From: Dyadobacter beijingensis DSM 21582
GTDB taxonomy: Bacteria > Bacteroidota > Bacteroidia > Cytophagales > Spirosomataceae
NCBI RefSeq assembly: GCF_000382205.1
Contig: NZ_KB907786.1
Span: 558,001-622,000, forward strand
DNA: 64,000 bases
Reading direction: 5' to 3'
Below, piece after piece: positions 1 through 8,271 of the stretch (positions within the stretch are counted from its first letter, which is position 1; the number at the start of each line of letters is the position of its first letter). The notes under the pieces are model-generated. The model searched no databases and had not been told where the DNA came from. It was given only the letters and a program-made list of their open reading frames with translations. The position numbers and the translations under genes were made by a program.

Positions 1-400
1 ACGACAGACCGGCGCCCACCGGTACATTACCACCGAATGCCGCCTGAAAACCGCCGATTTTCAAACCTTTCTTGTAAACCTGCTCGATAATGCCCAGCTG
101 GTAATGCGGCCACGATTTCTCAGGTTTGGACAAATCGTCCAATGCAAAAGAATAGGTCTGGTCGAGGTCCGCGGCGTAGAGGATCACCTGATCGTCCTCG
201 CGCGGCGCAATCACGAAATACACGGCCTTATCGACGCTGGCGGGTAGTACGAAGCCATTGTTGTAATCGGTATGCTCGCCGATGAGATTAATGCGGCCGG
301 GGGAGCGAAAAACGCGCACCAACTCGCGGGTAGCGGTGCCGAACTTTAAAAAATATTTATCCTGGATACCTTCTGCGATATCGGTTTCTGTCAGTAGCAT
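1..400 (-). CDS. galK: Galactokinase, N-terminal part (cut by the left edge)
   Basis: Phosphorylates alpha-D-galactose to galactose-1-phosphate in the Leloir pathway, in the cytoplasm. Translating the minus strand from the ATG at 398-400 gives 133 open residues up to the edge. Residues ~35-50 carry the galactokinase signature (GRINLIGEHTDYNNGF), and the visible end carries the GHMP-kinase phosphate loop (PVGAGLSS). The HTDYNNG stretch is what separates galactokinase from other GHMP kinases. The start lies 17 bases after the stop of the upstream dehydrogenase on the same strand, so the two may be cotranscribed. The C-terminal two thirds are outside the window, so completeness cannot be judged. 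Confidence 0.93.
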   Translation of the reverse strand, partial: MLLTETDIAEGIQDKYFLKFGTATRELVRVFRSPGRINLIGEHTDYNNGFVLPASVDKAVYFVIAPREDDQVILYAADLDQTYSFALDDLSKPEKSWPHYQLGIIEQVYKKGLKIGGFQAAFGGNVPVGAGLS

Positions 401-416
401 TTCAGTTTCGGTCGGT

Positions 417-1358
417 TTAATAGCCTTTTACAAGGTTCACTTCATTGGCGATGGCGACGCCATTTTGTATAGCCAAAATATTATTGAGAAATAAATCTAC
501 TTTCCCCATATGCTCATTTTTATGACCACCGCCCGTGTGCTGGGTGAGAATCACGTTTTCCATTTGCCATAATGGGCTATCAGCCGGTAACGGCTCGATC
601 TCCGTCACATCGAGCACGGCGCCGTCGAGTTTGCCCGACCGCAGCGCGTCGATCAATGCATTTTCGTCCGTCGTACTGCCGCGTCCGACGCTCGCATATA
701 CGCTGCCGGTTTTCATGGCCGCGAGGAATTCTGCATTCACAAAATGCTGCGCAGTACCCGGTAGTGTATTTATAACCAGTTCTGCATGAGGTAGTTCTGC
801 GAAAAGGTCTTCTTTGCTGCGCAGGTCGGCCTCGGGCGATGTGCGGGCCATCAGGTGGGTGGTGCAGCCCAATCCTTTCAAAATCGCATTGACGGACTGC
901 CCGATCGTTCCCGCTCCGAGCACGATCACATTTTGTTTATACAAAATCTTCAATTCCGCACGCAGCGGCGTACCGATCCATTCTGTTTTTTGCTTTAAAA
1001 GCGTCAGCCGGTCGATTCCGCGGTACAATGCCAGTACGCCGCCGACGATCGACTCCGCGCACGGACGGGCAAACCAGTCGCCCATATTAGCCGTTTTAAT
1101 GGCTTCGGGGATCGTAATCGATGCATATTGGTCAAATCCGGCCGAATCGAGCTGCCAGAATTTCAGGTTCGCAGGGACTTGTTCAAACCAGGCTACGGGC
1201 GGGTTGCCGAGGATGTAATCGGCGGTGGAAAACCAGGATTTCAGTTCTTCGGAACTGGCGGTTTCGCTGCGGAAATGGATCTGATGCTGCGGGCTGAGCG
1301 CTTCGCTCAGTTTGGCGTTAAGCGGGGCGTCGAGTAAGGAATGGCAGTATATGATCAT
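417..1358 (-). CDS. D-2-hydroxyacid dehydrogenase, NAD(P)-binding
   Basis: A cytoplasmic oxidoreductase of the D-isomer-specific 2-hydroxyacid dehydrogenase family, which reduces 2-keto acids to D-2-hydroxy acids. At 313 aa it is close to the family's usual length. It shows the Rossmann dinucleotide motif GAGTIGQS (~residues 147-154), the catalytic Arg in SVGRGS, the Glu in VTEIEPLP and the catalytic His in TQHTGGG. The N-terminal lid domain is the less conserved, GhrA-like type, so glyoxylate or hydroxypyruvate reduction is plausible but the substrate cannot be read from sequence. It is followed on the same strand by galK. The ATG at 1356-1358 is the only good start. Confidence 0.85.
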   Translation of the reverse strand: MIIYCHSLLDAPLNAKLSEALSPQHQIHFRSETASSEELKSWFSTADYILGNPPVAWFEQVPANLKFWQLDSAGFDQYASITIPEAIKTANMGDWFARPCAESIVGGVLALYRGIDRLTLLKQKTEWIGTPLRAELKILYKQNVIVLGAGTIGQSVNAILKGLGCTTHLMARTSPEADLRSKEDLFAELPHAELVINTLPGTAQHFVNAEFLAAMKTGSVYASVGRGSTTDENALIDALRSGKLDGAVLDVTEIEPLPADSPLWQMENVILTQHTGGGHKNEHMGKVDLFLNNILAIQNGVAIANEVNLVKGY

Positions 1359-1409
1359 TGACTGTTTTTGTTTTAAAGAAGCAATGTAAAATGATTTACC
1401 GGGGCATTA

Positions 1410-1925
1410 TCAAATCCTTTTCAAAATCTTCCCGGCCCGCGACACAAACGCGGCCGACTCGAATTCGATCGATTCCTCGATCAATACCCGCAGCTCCTTG
1501 CGGATTTCGGGGTAAATTTTCGAAAGGTTAAAAAGAATGGTCAGGCAAAAAGTCCGTATCGCGATCGCCAGCTGGCGGTTACCGACGATCTCGAATGCGG
1601 CGTCCATCAGTTCACCGTGAAACTCGTCCGGAATGCGCACATCCTGCAAAATGCGCGCGCTGTTGCGGATAATGGCATCGTGGACGTCCGTCCGTTTCAG
1701 CTGGCCGATGAGCACGCCGATGTACGGTCTGATGAGCTCCGGGTGCATGTCCGTGGCCAGGCTTACGCTGTAAGCTGCGCGCTGCGCGAGGCGGTACTCG
1801 TCCGACTCGAAGCAATGCATGAGCTCCCTGAATGCCTCCGGCGAGGTGCAGGCATATTCGGCCACCTTCGTTGCCTTCCATTTGGATTGGTACGGATCGG
1901 CCAGCAGTTCGTGTCGGATATCCAT
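1410..1925 (-). CDS. HEAT-repeat-like hypothetical protein
   Basis: A 171-aa soluble, strongly helical protein. No catalytic motif is visible. Helix pairs such as FRELMHCFESDEYRLAQRAA and the following ELIRPYIGVLIGQL have the spacing of HEAT/ARM repeats, which usually form protein-binding scaffolds. There is no signal peptide or membrane segment. I start it at MDIRHELL; an in-frame ATG 45 bases upstream would add 15 residues of unlikely composition. It lies downstream of fumC on the same strand with a 70-base gap. The function is unknown. Confidence 0.7.
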   Translation of the reverse strand: MDIRHELLADPYQSKWKATKVAEYACTSPEAFRELMHCFESDEYRLAQRAAYSVSLATDMHPELIRPYIGVLIGQLKRTDVHDAIIRNSARILQDVRIPDEFHGELMDAAFEIVGNRQLAIAIRTFCLTILFNLSKIYPEIRKELRVLIEESIEFESAAFVSRAGKILKRI

Positions 1926-1995
1926 CGGTACAAATGTTAAATGCAAATGCCCCACACTTCGGCAGGGCATTCGCAGGATTCTCCGTCAGGTCGAT

Positions 1996-3399
1996 CTACA
2001 ATTTGATCTCGCCGACCATATCTTCCGGTTTCACCCACGCATCGAACTCTTCCGGCGTGAGGTAACCCAGCGCAACAGCCGTTTCTTTCAGCGTAGAGCC
2101 ATTTTTGTGGGCAGTCTGCGCAATTTCGGCCGCTTTGTAATAACCGATTTTGGTATTCAGGGCCGTCACGAGCATGAGCGAGTTGTTCACGTGCTTTTTG
2201 ATGTTCTCGTGCAATGGCTCGATTCCCACGGCGCAGTTATCGTTGAACGAAACGCAGACATCGCCGATCAAACGGGCAGAATGCAGGAAGTTGTAGGCCA
2301 TCAAAGGTTTGAACACGTTCAATTCGAAATGGCCGTTTGAGCCGCCGATGCCGATCGCCACGTCATTACCCATTACCTGTGCGGCCACCATCGTCATGGC
2401 TTCGCATTGGGTAGGGTTCACTTTGCCGGGCATAATAGAGCTTCCCGGCTCATTATCAGGGATATGGATCTCGCCGATACCCGAGCGAGGGCCCGACGAC
2501 AGCATACGGATGTCGTTGCCGATTTTCATCAGGCTCACTGCCACGGTCTTCAATGCGCCGTGCGCTTCCACAATCGCGTCGTGTGCTGCGAGGGCTTCGA
2601 ATTTGTTTTCAGCAGTGATAAACGGCAGGCCGGTCAATGCGGCAATATGGCGCGCTACGTTCTCGGAATAGCCGGGAGGGGTATTGATGCCCGTTCCTAC
2701 CGCCGTACCGCCCAACGCGAGCTCGGAAAGGTGCGCCAATGTGTTGTGGATGGCTTTCAAACCGTGGTCCAGCTGCGAGGCATAGCCCGAAAACTCCTGG
2801 CCGAGCGTCAGTGGGGTAGCGTCCATAAAGTGCGTACGACCGATTTTAACGACATTCTTAAACGCTTCCGCCTTCGCTTTCAACGTGTCGCGCAGCTTCA
2901 CAATGCCCGGGATTGTTACGTCCACGAGGATTTTGTATGCCGCAATGTGCATCGCGGTAGGGTAGGTGTCGTTCGACGACTGCGACTTGTTCACATCGTC
3001 GTTCGGGTGTAAAAACTTGGTTTTATCGGCCAGTTCGCCGCCTTGCAGCACGTGCCCGCGGTAGGCGATCACCTCGTTGCAGTTCATGTTCGACTGCGTT
3101 CCCGAGCCGGTCTGCCATACTACCAACGGGAACTGGTCGTCGAGCTGGTCGGTGAGGATTTCGTCACACACCTGGCCGATGAGGTCGCTTTTTTCCTGGG
3201 GCAGAATGCCCGCCTCGAAGTTGGTGATAGCGGCTGCTTTTTTCAGGAATGCGAAGGCTTTGATGATTTCCTTCGGCATTTTATTGATATCCTGGGCGAT
3301 AGGAAAGTTCTGGATTGAGCGTTGGGTTTGGGCGCCCCAGTATACATGGGCAGGCACCTGCACTTCGCCCATCGTGTCTTTTTCTATACGGTATTCCAT
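1996..3399 (-). CDS. fumC: Fumarate hydratase, class II
   Basis: Interconverts fumarate and (S)-malate in the TCA cycle as an iron-independent cytoplasmic homotetramer. At 467 aa it matches class II enzymes. Visible signatures are [30 protein letters not shown], and the superfamily signature [15 protein letters not shown] with its catalytic Ser on the flexible loop. [12 protein letters not shown] is also conserved. The start is set at [16 protein letters not shown], which aligns with family N-termini; an ATG 33 bases upstream gives an implausible extension. It is transcribed divergently from the nagB-like gene across a ~150-base intergenic region in which I see no clear TAnnTTTG box. Confidence 0.96.
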   Translation of the reverse strand: MEYRIEKDTMGEVQVPAHVYWGAQTQRSIQNFPIAQDINKMPKEIIKAFAFLKKAAAITNFEAGILPQEKSDLIGQVCDEILTDQLDDQFPLVVWQTGSGTQSNMNCNEVIAYRGHVLQGGELADKTKFLHPNDDVNKSQSSNDTYPTAMHIAAYKILVDVTIPGIVKLRDTLKAKAEAFKNVVKIGRTHFMDATPLTLGQEFSGYASQLDHGLKAIHNTLAHLSELALGGTAVGTGINTPPGYSENVARHIAALTGLPFITAENKFEALAAHDAIVEAHGALKTVAVSLMKIGNDIRMLSSGPRSGIGEIHIPDNEPGSSIMPGKVNPTQCEAMTMVAAQVMGNDVAIGIGGSNGHFELNVFKPLMAYNFLHSARLIGDVCVSFNDNCAVGIEPLHENIKKHVNNSLMLVTALNTKIGYYKAAEIAQTAHKNGSTLKETAVALGYLTPEEFDAWVKPEDMVGEIKL

Positions 3400-3547
3400 T
3401 TTTGAAGTAGAATGATAATGTAAAATGAACAATGCGCGGTAAAGTTAGGCCTGGCTTTGCAGTTTCCGGCGTTTTTTTTGGATAAATGTTCAGGCCTGTA
3501 AAAAGAATGTTTAGATTGGCGCGCCGACAACCTGAACCCCGCTTTTC

Positions 3548-4279
3548 ATGACTCCCAAAATCAATATTTACCCCGATTACGCATTCATGAGTTCGGCCGC
3601 CGCCGGGCGCGTCATCGACCTGATGAACCACAAACCCGAGGCGGTCATCTGCTTCCCGTCGGGCAGCACGCCGAAGGGCATGTTCGATGCATTGGTGAAA
3701 GCCAACCAGAACGGCCGCGTCGATTTTTCGAAATGCATTTTCATCGGTCTCGACGAATGGATCGGCCTGGGCGCCGGGGACGATGGCAGCTGCCGTGACC
3801 TGCTGGACCGCGATTTCCTGAAACCGATCGGCCTCCGCGCAGACCAGATCGTCTTTTTCGACGGTAAAGCCTTCGACCCGCAAGCCGAATGCGACCGCGT
3901 GAATAAGATCGTCGATAGCCTCGGCGGCCTGGACCTGATTGTATTGGGTGTAGGCATGAACGGCCACCTTGCCCTTAACGAACCCGGCACGCCCTGGGAC
4001 ACCTACGCCCACATTTCGGAGCTAGACCCTATTACGGTTAAAGTCGGACAAAAATATTTCAGCCAACCGACCACCCTCACCCGCGGTATTACAGTTGGCA
4101 TCCGTCACATCCTGGAAGCCCGGTCCGCGATTTTGCTGGCATCCGGCACCGCCAAAGCCCCCGTTATCGAGCGGGCGCTGGCATTTCCCGTCTCCCAGGA
4201 TTTCCCGGCGACGGTTTTGCAGAACCATCTGAATGCGGAGCTGATATTGGACGCGGATGCAGCGGGGTTGATTTCGTAG
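3548..4279 (+). CDS. nagB: Glucosamine-6-phosphate deaminase family protein
   Basis: Member of the NagB/6-phosphogluconolactonase fold. NagB converts glucosamine-6-phosphate to fructose-6-phosphate plus ammonia. The 243-aa product shows the phosphate-binding loop FPSGSTPKGMF (~36-46), the LDEWIGLG motif with the general-base Asp, and GVGMNGHLALNEPG, which carries the Asp/His/Glu of the NagB active site. The NEPG motif favours a deaminase over phosphogluconolactonase. It is somewhat shorter than E. coli NagB (266 aa), which lacks this truncation at the allosteric C-terminal region. A nagA gene is at 46-47 kb, so the pathway is present but not clustered. An isomerase/deaminase acting on another amino sugar phosphate is the alternative. 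Confidence 0.78.
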   Translation: MTPKINIYPDYAFMSSAAAGRVIDLMNHKPEAVICFPSGSTPKGMFDALVKANQNGRVDFSKCIFIGLDEWIGLGAGDDGSCRDLLDRDFLKPIGLRADQIVFFDGKAFDPQAECDRVNKIVDSLGGLDLIVLGVGMNGHLALNEPGTPWDTYAHISELDPITVKVGQKYFSQPTTLTRGITVGIRHILEARSAILLASGTAKAPVIERALAFPVSQDFPATVLQNHLNAELILDADAAGLIS

Positions 4280-4320
4280 CGGGTTGTAAATTGGAGGATG
4301 AATGTTAATCGGATTTGCAG

Positions 4321-4559
4321 ATGGCAACTGCTAGTTCAAACAGAAAAGAAAGACTATTACTCGACGTTCTTGTTACCACGGTTCAAAAGCATGCTTTGAT
4401 GAGTGTAATCAAAGCGCTTGATATTGATGTAACGGAGCGTGTCTCATCAGAAGAGGAGGAAGACATTGCCTTGATGGCGGCAATGGAAGAGGGTTAAAAA
4501 GTGGCATCGCGACGGAACAAGAAAAGAACGATTTCGAATCATTTCTTTCCGGCAAATAA
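4321..4559 (+). pseudogene. Antitoxin-like gene with a frameshift
   Basis: The open frame from the ATG at 4321 stops at 4497 after an acidic tract (SSEEEEDIALMAAMEEG). One base shifted, the frame continues as LKSGIATEQEKNDF and ends FLSGK at a TAA at 4557-4559. The joined product (~78 aa) has the layout of small Bacteroidota antitoxins encoded just upstream of RelE/ParE toxins: a helical N-terminus, an acidic middle and the ending 'AMEEGLK…FL'. The break is at GGGTTAAAAAG, one base short. The next gene begins 3 bases after the restored stop, the usual toxin-antitoxin spacing, and it is broken too. The frame change is visible in the sequence; the antitoxin assignment is inference. Confidence 0.55.
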
Positions 4560-4562
4560 TGT

Positions 4563-4720
4563 ATGAAGTATGATTTAACGAGTGCATTCATTCAAGACGT
4601 CAAAAAATCTCCCTCGGATATTCAGTCACAAGTCAAGGCTTTGATTGATAATATTAAGGCTGCGGACCGTTAGCCGAATTGCAGCATGTCAAAAAGATGA
4701 AGGGACATTCGGATACGGAA
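4563..4720 (+). pseudogene. RelE/ParE-like toxin remnant, frameshifted
   Basis: The ATG at 4563 opens a frame beginning MKYDLTSAFIQDVKKSP and continuing DIQSQVKALIDNIKAADR before TAG at 4671. In the neighbouring frame it continues LAELQHVKKMKGHSD. This order (beta strand, F..QVKKLP..IQ..V, helix, then L..L..LKGH) is characteristic of RelE/ParE mRNA interferases and gyrase toxins. The conserved 'YRIRIGDYRI' strand that should follow is not in frame; a short IRIRN can be read in the third frame, which suggests further indels. The catalytic C-terminus is therefore lost. The right boundary is approximate. Confidence 0.55.
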
Positions 4721-4892
4721 TCACTTTTCAACCTCCCGTTACAACCCCAATTCAGATATTTTATCCTATTGGCACTTCTAATTTTTCCCTACTTCACTTA
4801 AATCGCCCCCCTGTTTCCCCCCGAATACCCCATACGCCTAAATTTGACGCAGTTCTTTGTGAACGCCCGTCAATCGGGATGGTGGTTTTTGC

Positions 4893-5085
4893 TTTTGGTG
4901 CCCTCAGCCAAAGTAGAGCAGAACAAAAAGGAACCGTGTGCAAATCACGGGCAGTCGTGCTACTGTAAGTGTCCGTTCCGGGATTTCCGGGACCAATTTT
5001 TACCCTCGCGACCCATTGCAGCGCCCCGGCGCGGCGAGAAGGGCGGTAAAAATGACGCAAGCCAGGAGACTTGCCACCATCCTCA
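4893..5085 (+). promoter_or_regulatory. Cobalamin (B12) riboswitch upstream of metE
   Basis: The conserved elements appear in order: the 5' side of the first arms at 4895-4904 (TTTGGTGCCC), the core at 4929-4968 (AGGAACC, GTGCAAATCACGG, GCAGT, GCTACTGTAAGTG), and the diagnostic B12 box at 5059-5075 (AAGCCAGGAGACTTGCC). Adenosylcobalamin-binding RNAs of this class repress genes that are dispensable when B12 is available, and metE is a classical target. After the aptamer, 5091-5110 can fold as TTCCC…GGGAA, a candidate expression-platform hairpin. The remaining ~200 bases to the metE ATG hold no gene that I can support. The ends of the element are approximate. Confidence 0.88.
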
Positions 5086-5315
5086 ATGGCTTTTCCCTCA
5101 CGGGTGGGGAACCGTCAAGTATTGATTTACCACATTTTATGGCAGTAATGCAGGCTTCCCGGCCGGTTCGGGGGAACTGTGTTGGTTCGTTTCGCCGGGT
5201 AGCAGCGTGTTGCCGCGATAGGATGGAAGTACCGGCCAGCGTCCATAACAGGCGTTTGCAGGGATGGGAGGGTGTTTTCACAGGGTTTTTATTAACTCTT
5301 TAAACACAAAAAAAC

Positions 5316-7637
5316 ATGTTGTCACACAACCTCGGCTACCCGCGCGTGGGGAGCCTCCGCGAGCTCAAAAAGGCCAACGAGCAGTTCTGGGCCGGAACGA
5401 TCGACCGCGATGCATTGCAGAAGGTCGCCCGGAAAATCCGCCACCAAAACTGGGAAACTCAGCGGAATGCGGGCATTAGTCTCATTCCTTCCAATGATTT
5501 TTCGCTTTACGACCACGTCCTGGATACCTCGCTGATGATCGGCGCCATTCCCGCGCGCTACCACCAGCTGCTCGACGGCAAGTCCAACAGGGAGCTCGAT
5601 CTCTACTTCGCGATGGCGCGCGGATACCAGAAGAATGGTCTGGATATCAATGCGATGGAAATGACGAAGTGGTTCGATACCAACTACCATTACCTCGTGC
5701 CGGAGTTCATAAAAAACCAGAAGTTCAGGCGGTATTCGGACAAGGCGTTGCTGGAATTTGAAGATGCATTACAAAAAGGCATTACTACCAAACCCGTGTT
5801 GCTGGGGCCGGTTACCTATTTATTGTTGGGCAAAGAAAAAGAGGCCGAGTTTGATCGTATCGATCTGCTGGACAATCTCTTGCCTGTTTACATATCCATA
5901 TTAAAGGAGCTGGCCGGAAGGGGCGCCGAATGGGTGCAGCTCGACGAGCCGGGTTTGGTGCTGGATTTGAACGAAAAGGAAAAACTGGCATTTCTGAGCG
6001 CGTATCACCAGATCAGGGAGGCACTTCCTAAGCTGCGTATCCTCGTAGCGACGTATTTCGGGCCGCTGGAAGATAACCTGGCCATTGCTACGGCATTACC
6101 AGTGGATGCATTGCACGTCGATTTGACGCGCGGTGCGGAGACGTTGCCGCAGATTTTGGCCGATGAATCATTTGTGTTATCCACTAAAAAACTCTCGGTG
6201 GGCGTAGTCGACGGACGCAATATCTGGAAAAACGACTACCAAAAGTCGCTGAAATGGATTCGGGAAGCGGTGAATGTGCTGGGAGATGACCGGGTGCTCG
6301 TAGCGCCCTCGTCGTCGTTGCTGCACAGCCCTTACGATCTGGATTTGGAGAAAAATGAAGCGGTTCTCACGCCGGAGATCAAGAACTGGCTCGCATTTGC
6401 CAAACAGAAACTGACCGAAGTAACGACTTTGACAAGGCTGGCGACCATCGATTATGCGGGTGACAGCGCATTTGTTGACAATCAGAAAGCCATCGAAAGC
6501 CGCCGTACTTCGGCATTGATCCACAAGCCTGCGGTCATTGCACGCGTGAGCAAGGTGAGAGAAGCAGATTTTGAACGGCAGCATCCATTTAGCACCCGGC
6601 AAGCCATTCAATTGGAAAAATTAAAGCTGCCATTGTTCCCGTCGACCACCATTGGTTCATTCCCGCAAACGGATGAGGTTCGCCAGCTGCGGGCGCAGTT
6701 TAAGAAAGGTGCGCTTACGTTGGAAGATTATGAGGCGCGCATCCGGGAGGAAATCGTGGACTCGCTGCGGTGGCAGGAGGAGCTCGGGATCGACGTACTG
6801 GTGCATGGCGAGTTCGAGCGGAACGATATGGTGGAGTATTTCGGCGAGCAGCTTTCCGGTTTTGTTTTTACCCAAAATGGCTGGGTGCAGAGCTACGGCA
6901 GCCGGTGCGTGAAGCCGCCGGTTATTTACGGCGACGTGGAGCGCAGGGAACCTATGACGGTGAAATGGTCGTCGTTTGCGCAGGCCAACTCTGAAAAGCT
7001 CGTCAAAGGTATGCTTACCGGCCCGGTGACGATCCTGCAATGGTCGTTCGTGCGGGATGACCAGCCGAGGAAGGACACGACTTTCCAGATTGCATGGGCG
7101 ATCCGCGACGAGGTGGTGGACCTGGAAAAGGCGGGCATTAAGGTGATCCAGATCGACGAGCCCGCCATCCGCGAGGGGTTGCCGCTCCGCAAACATGCCT
7201 GGAAATCCTATTTGAAATGGGCCGTCGATGCCTTCCGTCTGAGCGCTGCGGGTGTGGCCGACCAGACGCAGATCCACACGCACATGTGCTACTCGGAGTT
7301 CAACGACATTATCGATTCCATTGCCGCCATGGACGCCGACGTGATCACGATCGAAACGTCGCGGTCGCAAATGGAGCTGCTCGATGCATTTGCGCAGTTC
7401 AACTACCCGAACGAAATCGGGCCGGGCGTGTACGATATTCACTCACCCCGCGTACCGACGGTGGACGAGATGGTCGTGCTGCTCGAAAAGGCATTAAAAG
7501 TTATCCCGGCCCGCAACCTATGGGTGAATCCCGACTGCGGATTGAAGACCCGGAAGTGGCCGGAGACCGAAGCCGCTTTGCGTAACATGATTTCTGCGGC
7601 TAACTTGCTGCGCGAATCGGTCGAAGTGGCGGGTTAA
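5316..7637 (+). CDS. metE: Cobalamin-independent methionine synthase
   Basis: Transfers the methyl group of 5-methyltetrahydropteroyl-triglutamate to homocysteine without B12, in the cytoplasm. It is 773 aa, full length for MetE. The N-terminal barrel starts LGYPRVGSLRELKKA; the C-terminal catalytic barrel starts around residue 440 with FPSTTIGSFPQTDEVR. Zinc ligands are visible in IHTHMCYSEF (~653) and NPDCGLKTR (~738), together with the conserved IQIDEPAIREG. It is preceded by a ~420-base leader containing a B12 riboswitch, so expression should fall when cobalamin is present. A B12-dependent MetH is encoded at 17.9 kb. A large stem-loop follows the stop. Confidence 0.97.
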   Translation: MLSHNLGYPRVGSLRELKKANEQFWAGTIDRDALQKVARKIRHQNWETQRNAGISLIPSNDFSLYDHVLDTSLMIGAIPARYHQLLDGKSNRELDLYFAMARGYQKNGLDINAMEMTKWFDTNYHYLVPEFIKNQKFRRYSDKALLEFEDALQKGITTKPVLLGPVTYLLLGKEKEAEFDRIDLLDNLLPVYISILKELAGRGAEWVQLDEPGLVLDLNEKEKLAFLSAYHQIREALPKLRILVATYFGPLEDNLAIATALPVDALHVDLTRGAETLPQILADESFVLSTKKLSVGVVDGRNIWKNDYQKSLKWIREAVNVLGDDRVLVAPSSSLLHSPYDLDLEKNEAVLTPEIKNWLAFAKQKLTEVTTLTRLATIDYAGDSAFVDNQKAIESRRTSALIHKPAVIARVSKVREADFERQHPFSTRQAIQLEKLKLPLFPSTTIGSFPQTDEVRQLRAQFKKGALTLEDYEARIREEIVDSLRWQEELGIDVLVHGEFERNDMVEYFGEQLSGFVFTQNGWVQSYGSRCVKPPVIYGDVERREPMTVKWSSFAQANSEKLVKGMLTGPVTILQWSFVRDDQPRKDTTFQIAWAIRDEVVDLEKAGIKVIQIDEPAIREGLPLRKHAWKSYLKWAVDAFRLSAAGVADQTQIHTHMCYSEFNDIIDSIAAMDADVITIETSRSQMELLDAFAQFNYPNEIGPGVYDIHSPRVPTVDEMVVLLEKALKVIPARNLWVNPDCGLKTRKWPETEAALRNMISAANLLRESVEVAG

Positions 7638-7659
7638 AGCCTGCGCTGCGCGGTTAGGC

Positions 7660-7732
7660 ATAGTCAGGTGTTGTCATGTATGGTCGGAAGTATCTGACCA
7701 CACATGACGGCACCTGATAATTACCTGACTAT
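7660..7732 (+). terminator. Long stem-loop with two competing pairings after metE
   Basis: Arms 7665-7685 and 7695-7717 pair over about 20 positions: TCAGGTG with CACCTGA, GTCATGT with ACATGAC, and TGGTC with GACCA, around a loop of about 10 bases. In addition, ATAGTCAGGT at 7660-7669 is a perfect complement of ACCTGACTAT at 7723-7732. The same 5' segment can therefore pair with either downstream partner. There is no strong U-tract, so it is not a classical intrinsic terminator. It may protect the metE 3' end, attenuate readthrough to the thioesterase gene, or be a REP-like palindrome. Confidence 0.6.
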
Positions 7733-7779
7733 TTCAACAGATCTGCATTCATTCCTGTTACCATTAAAGTATTTGCATT

Positions 7780-8163
7780 TTGACCCTGGAAGAAAGAATT
7801 TCCGCTTCGGAGACGCATGTTTTCAAAACCGTTTTCCCCAATAACACCAATCACTACGACACGCTTTTCGGCGGTACGGCGCTGTCGATGATGGACGAGG
7901 TCGCATTCATTGCCGCGACGCGCTTTTGCAGGCTCCGGTGTGTGACGGTATCGTCGGACCGTATTGACTTTACCCATCCCATTCCTGCGGGTACCATTAT
8001 CGAGCTCGTCGGGCGTGTGGAGACGGTCGGTAACACGAGCATGAAGGTGCGCGTGGATATTTTCGTCGAAAAAATGTATGAGGAAAGCCGCGAGAAGGCG
8101 GTGACGGGAATTTTTACTTTTGTGGCGCTGGACGAGCACCACAAACCGACGCGGATTTTGTAG
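7780..8163 (+). CDS. Acyl-CoA thioesterase, hotdog fold
   Basis: Hydrolyses acyl-CoA thioesters, in the YciA/BACH-like family. The 127-aa product has the hotdog signature region FPNNTNHYDTLFGGTALSMMDEVAFIAA (~19-46), in which the Asn/Asp near the start of the long helix and the GG…MDE pattern mark acyl-CoA thioesterases, followed by strands VTVSSDRIDFTHPIPAGTIIELVGRV. The acyl chain preference cannot be read. It begins with TTG at 7780: the frame is closed upstream by TAA at 7765, and no ATG or GTG occurs before conserved sequence. It may be cotranscribed with metE, but the long stem-loop in between argues against tight coupling. Confidence 0.82.
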   Translation: MTLEERISASETHVFKTVFPNNTNHYDTLFGGTALSMMDEVAFIAATRFCRLRCVTVSSDRIDFTHPIPAGTIIELVGRVETVGNTSMKVRVDIFVEKMYEESREKAVTGIFTFVALDEHHKPTRIL

Positions 8164-8238
8164 ACCTTTTACCACAGGCAAGGTTTTCCCGGCCGAAGGG
8201 TAATTTGATAACCAGAGATTTTTGAGGGATAGTATGTT

Positions 8239-8257
8239 CAAGTATTCTAAATACTTG
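8239..8257 (+). promoter_or_regulatory. Perfect 19-base palindrome before the SGNH gene
   Basis: CAAGTATTCTAAATACTTG has 8-base perfect arms around a 3-base centre. It ends 14 bases before the ATG at 8272. Its symmetry, AT-rich sequence and position fit an operator for a dimeric repressor; as RNA it would be a weak hairpin just before the start codon. No cognate regulator is identified. Confidence 0.4.
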
Positions 8258-8271
8258 CCACACGCTATCCG

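Noticed and set aside
3281..4012. A 243-codon minus-strand frame spanning the fumC start and the nagB-like gene.
   Set aside because: It overlaps two clear genes and has no recognisable motif.
4670..4800. Continuation of the toxin remnant to the TAA near 4800, and an IRIRN reading in the third frame.
   Set aside because: After GHSD the sequence no longer resembles the RelE/ParE family; the IRIRN match is five residues and may be chance.
5264..5479. Short plus-strand frame overlapping the start of metE.
   Set aside because: It ends inside metE in another frame and begins in the riboswitch leader; no support as a leader peptide.
6657..7442. A 261-codon open frame on the minus strand inside metE.
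   Set aside because: Composition is Arg/His-rich with no family resemblance, and it lies wholly opposite a well-supported gene; it is an antisense shadow.
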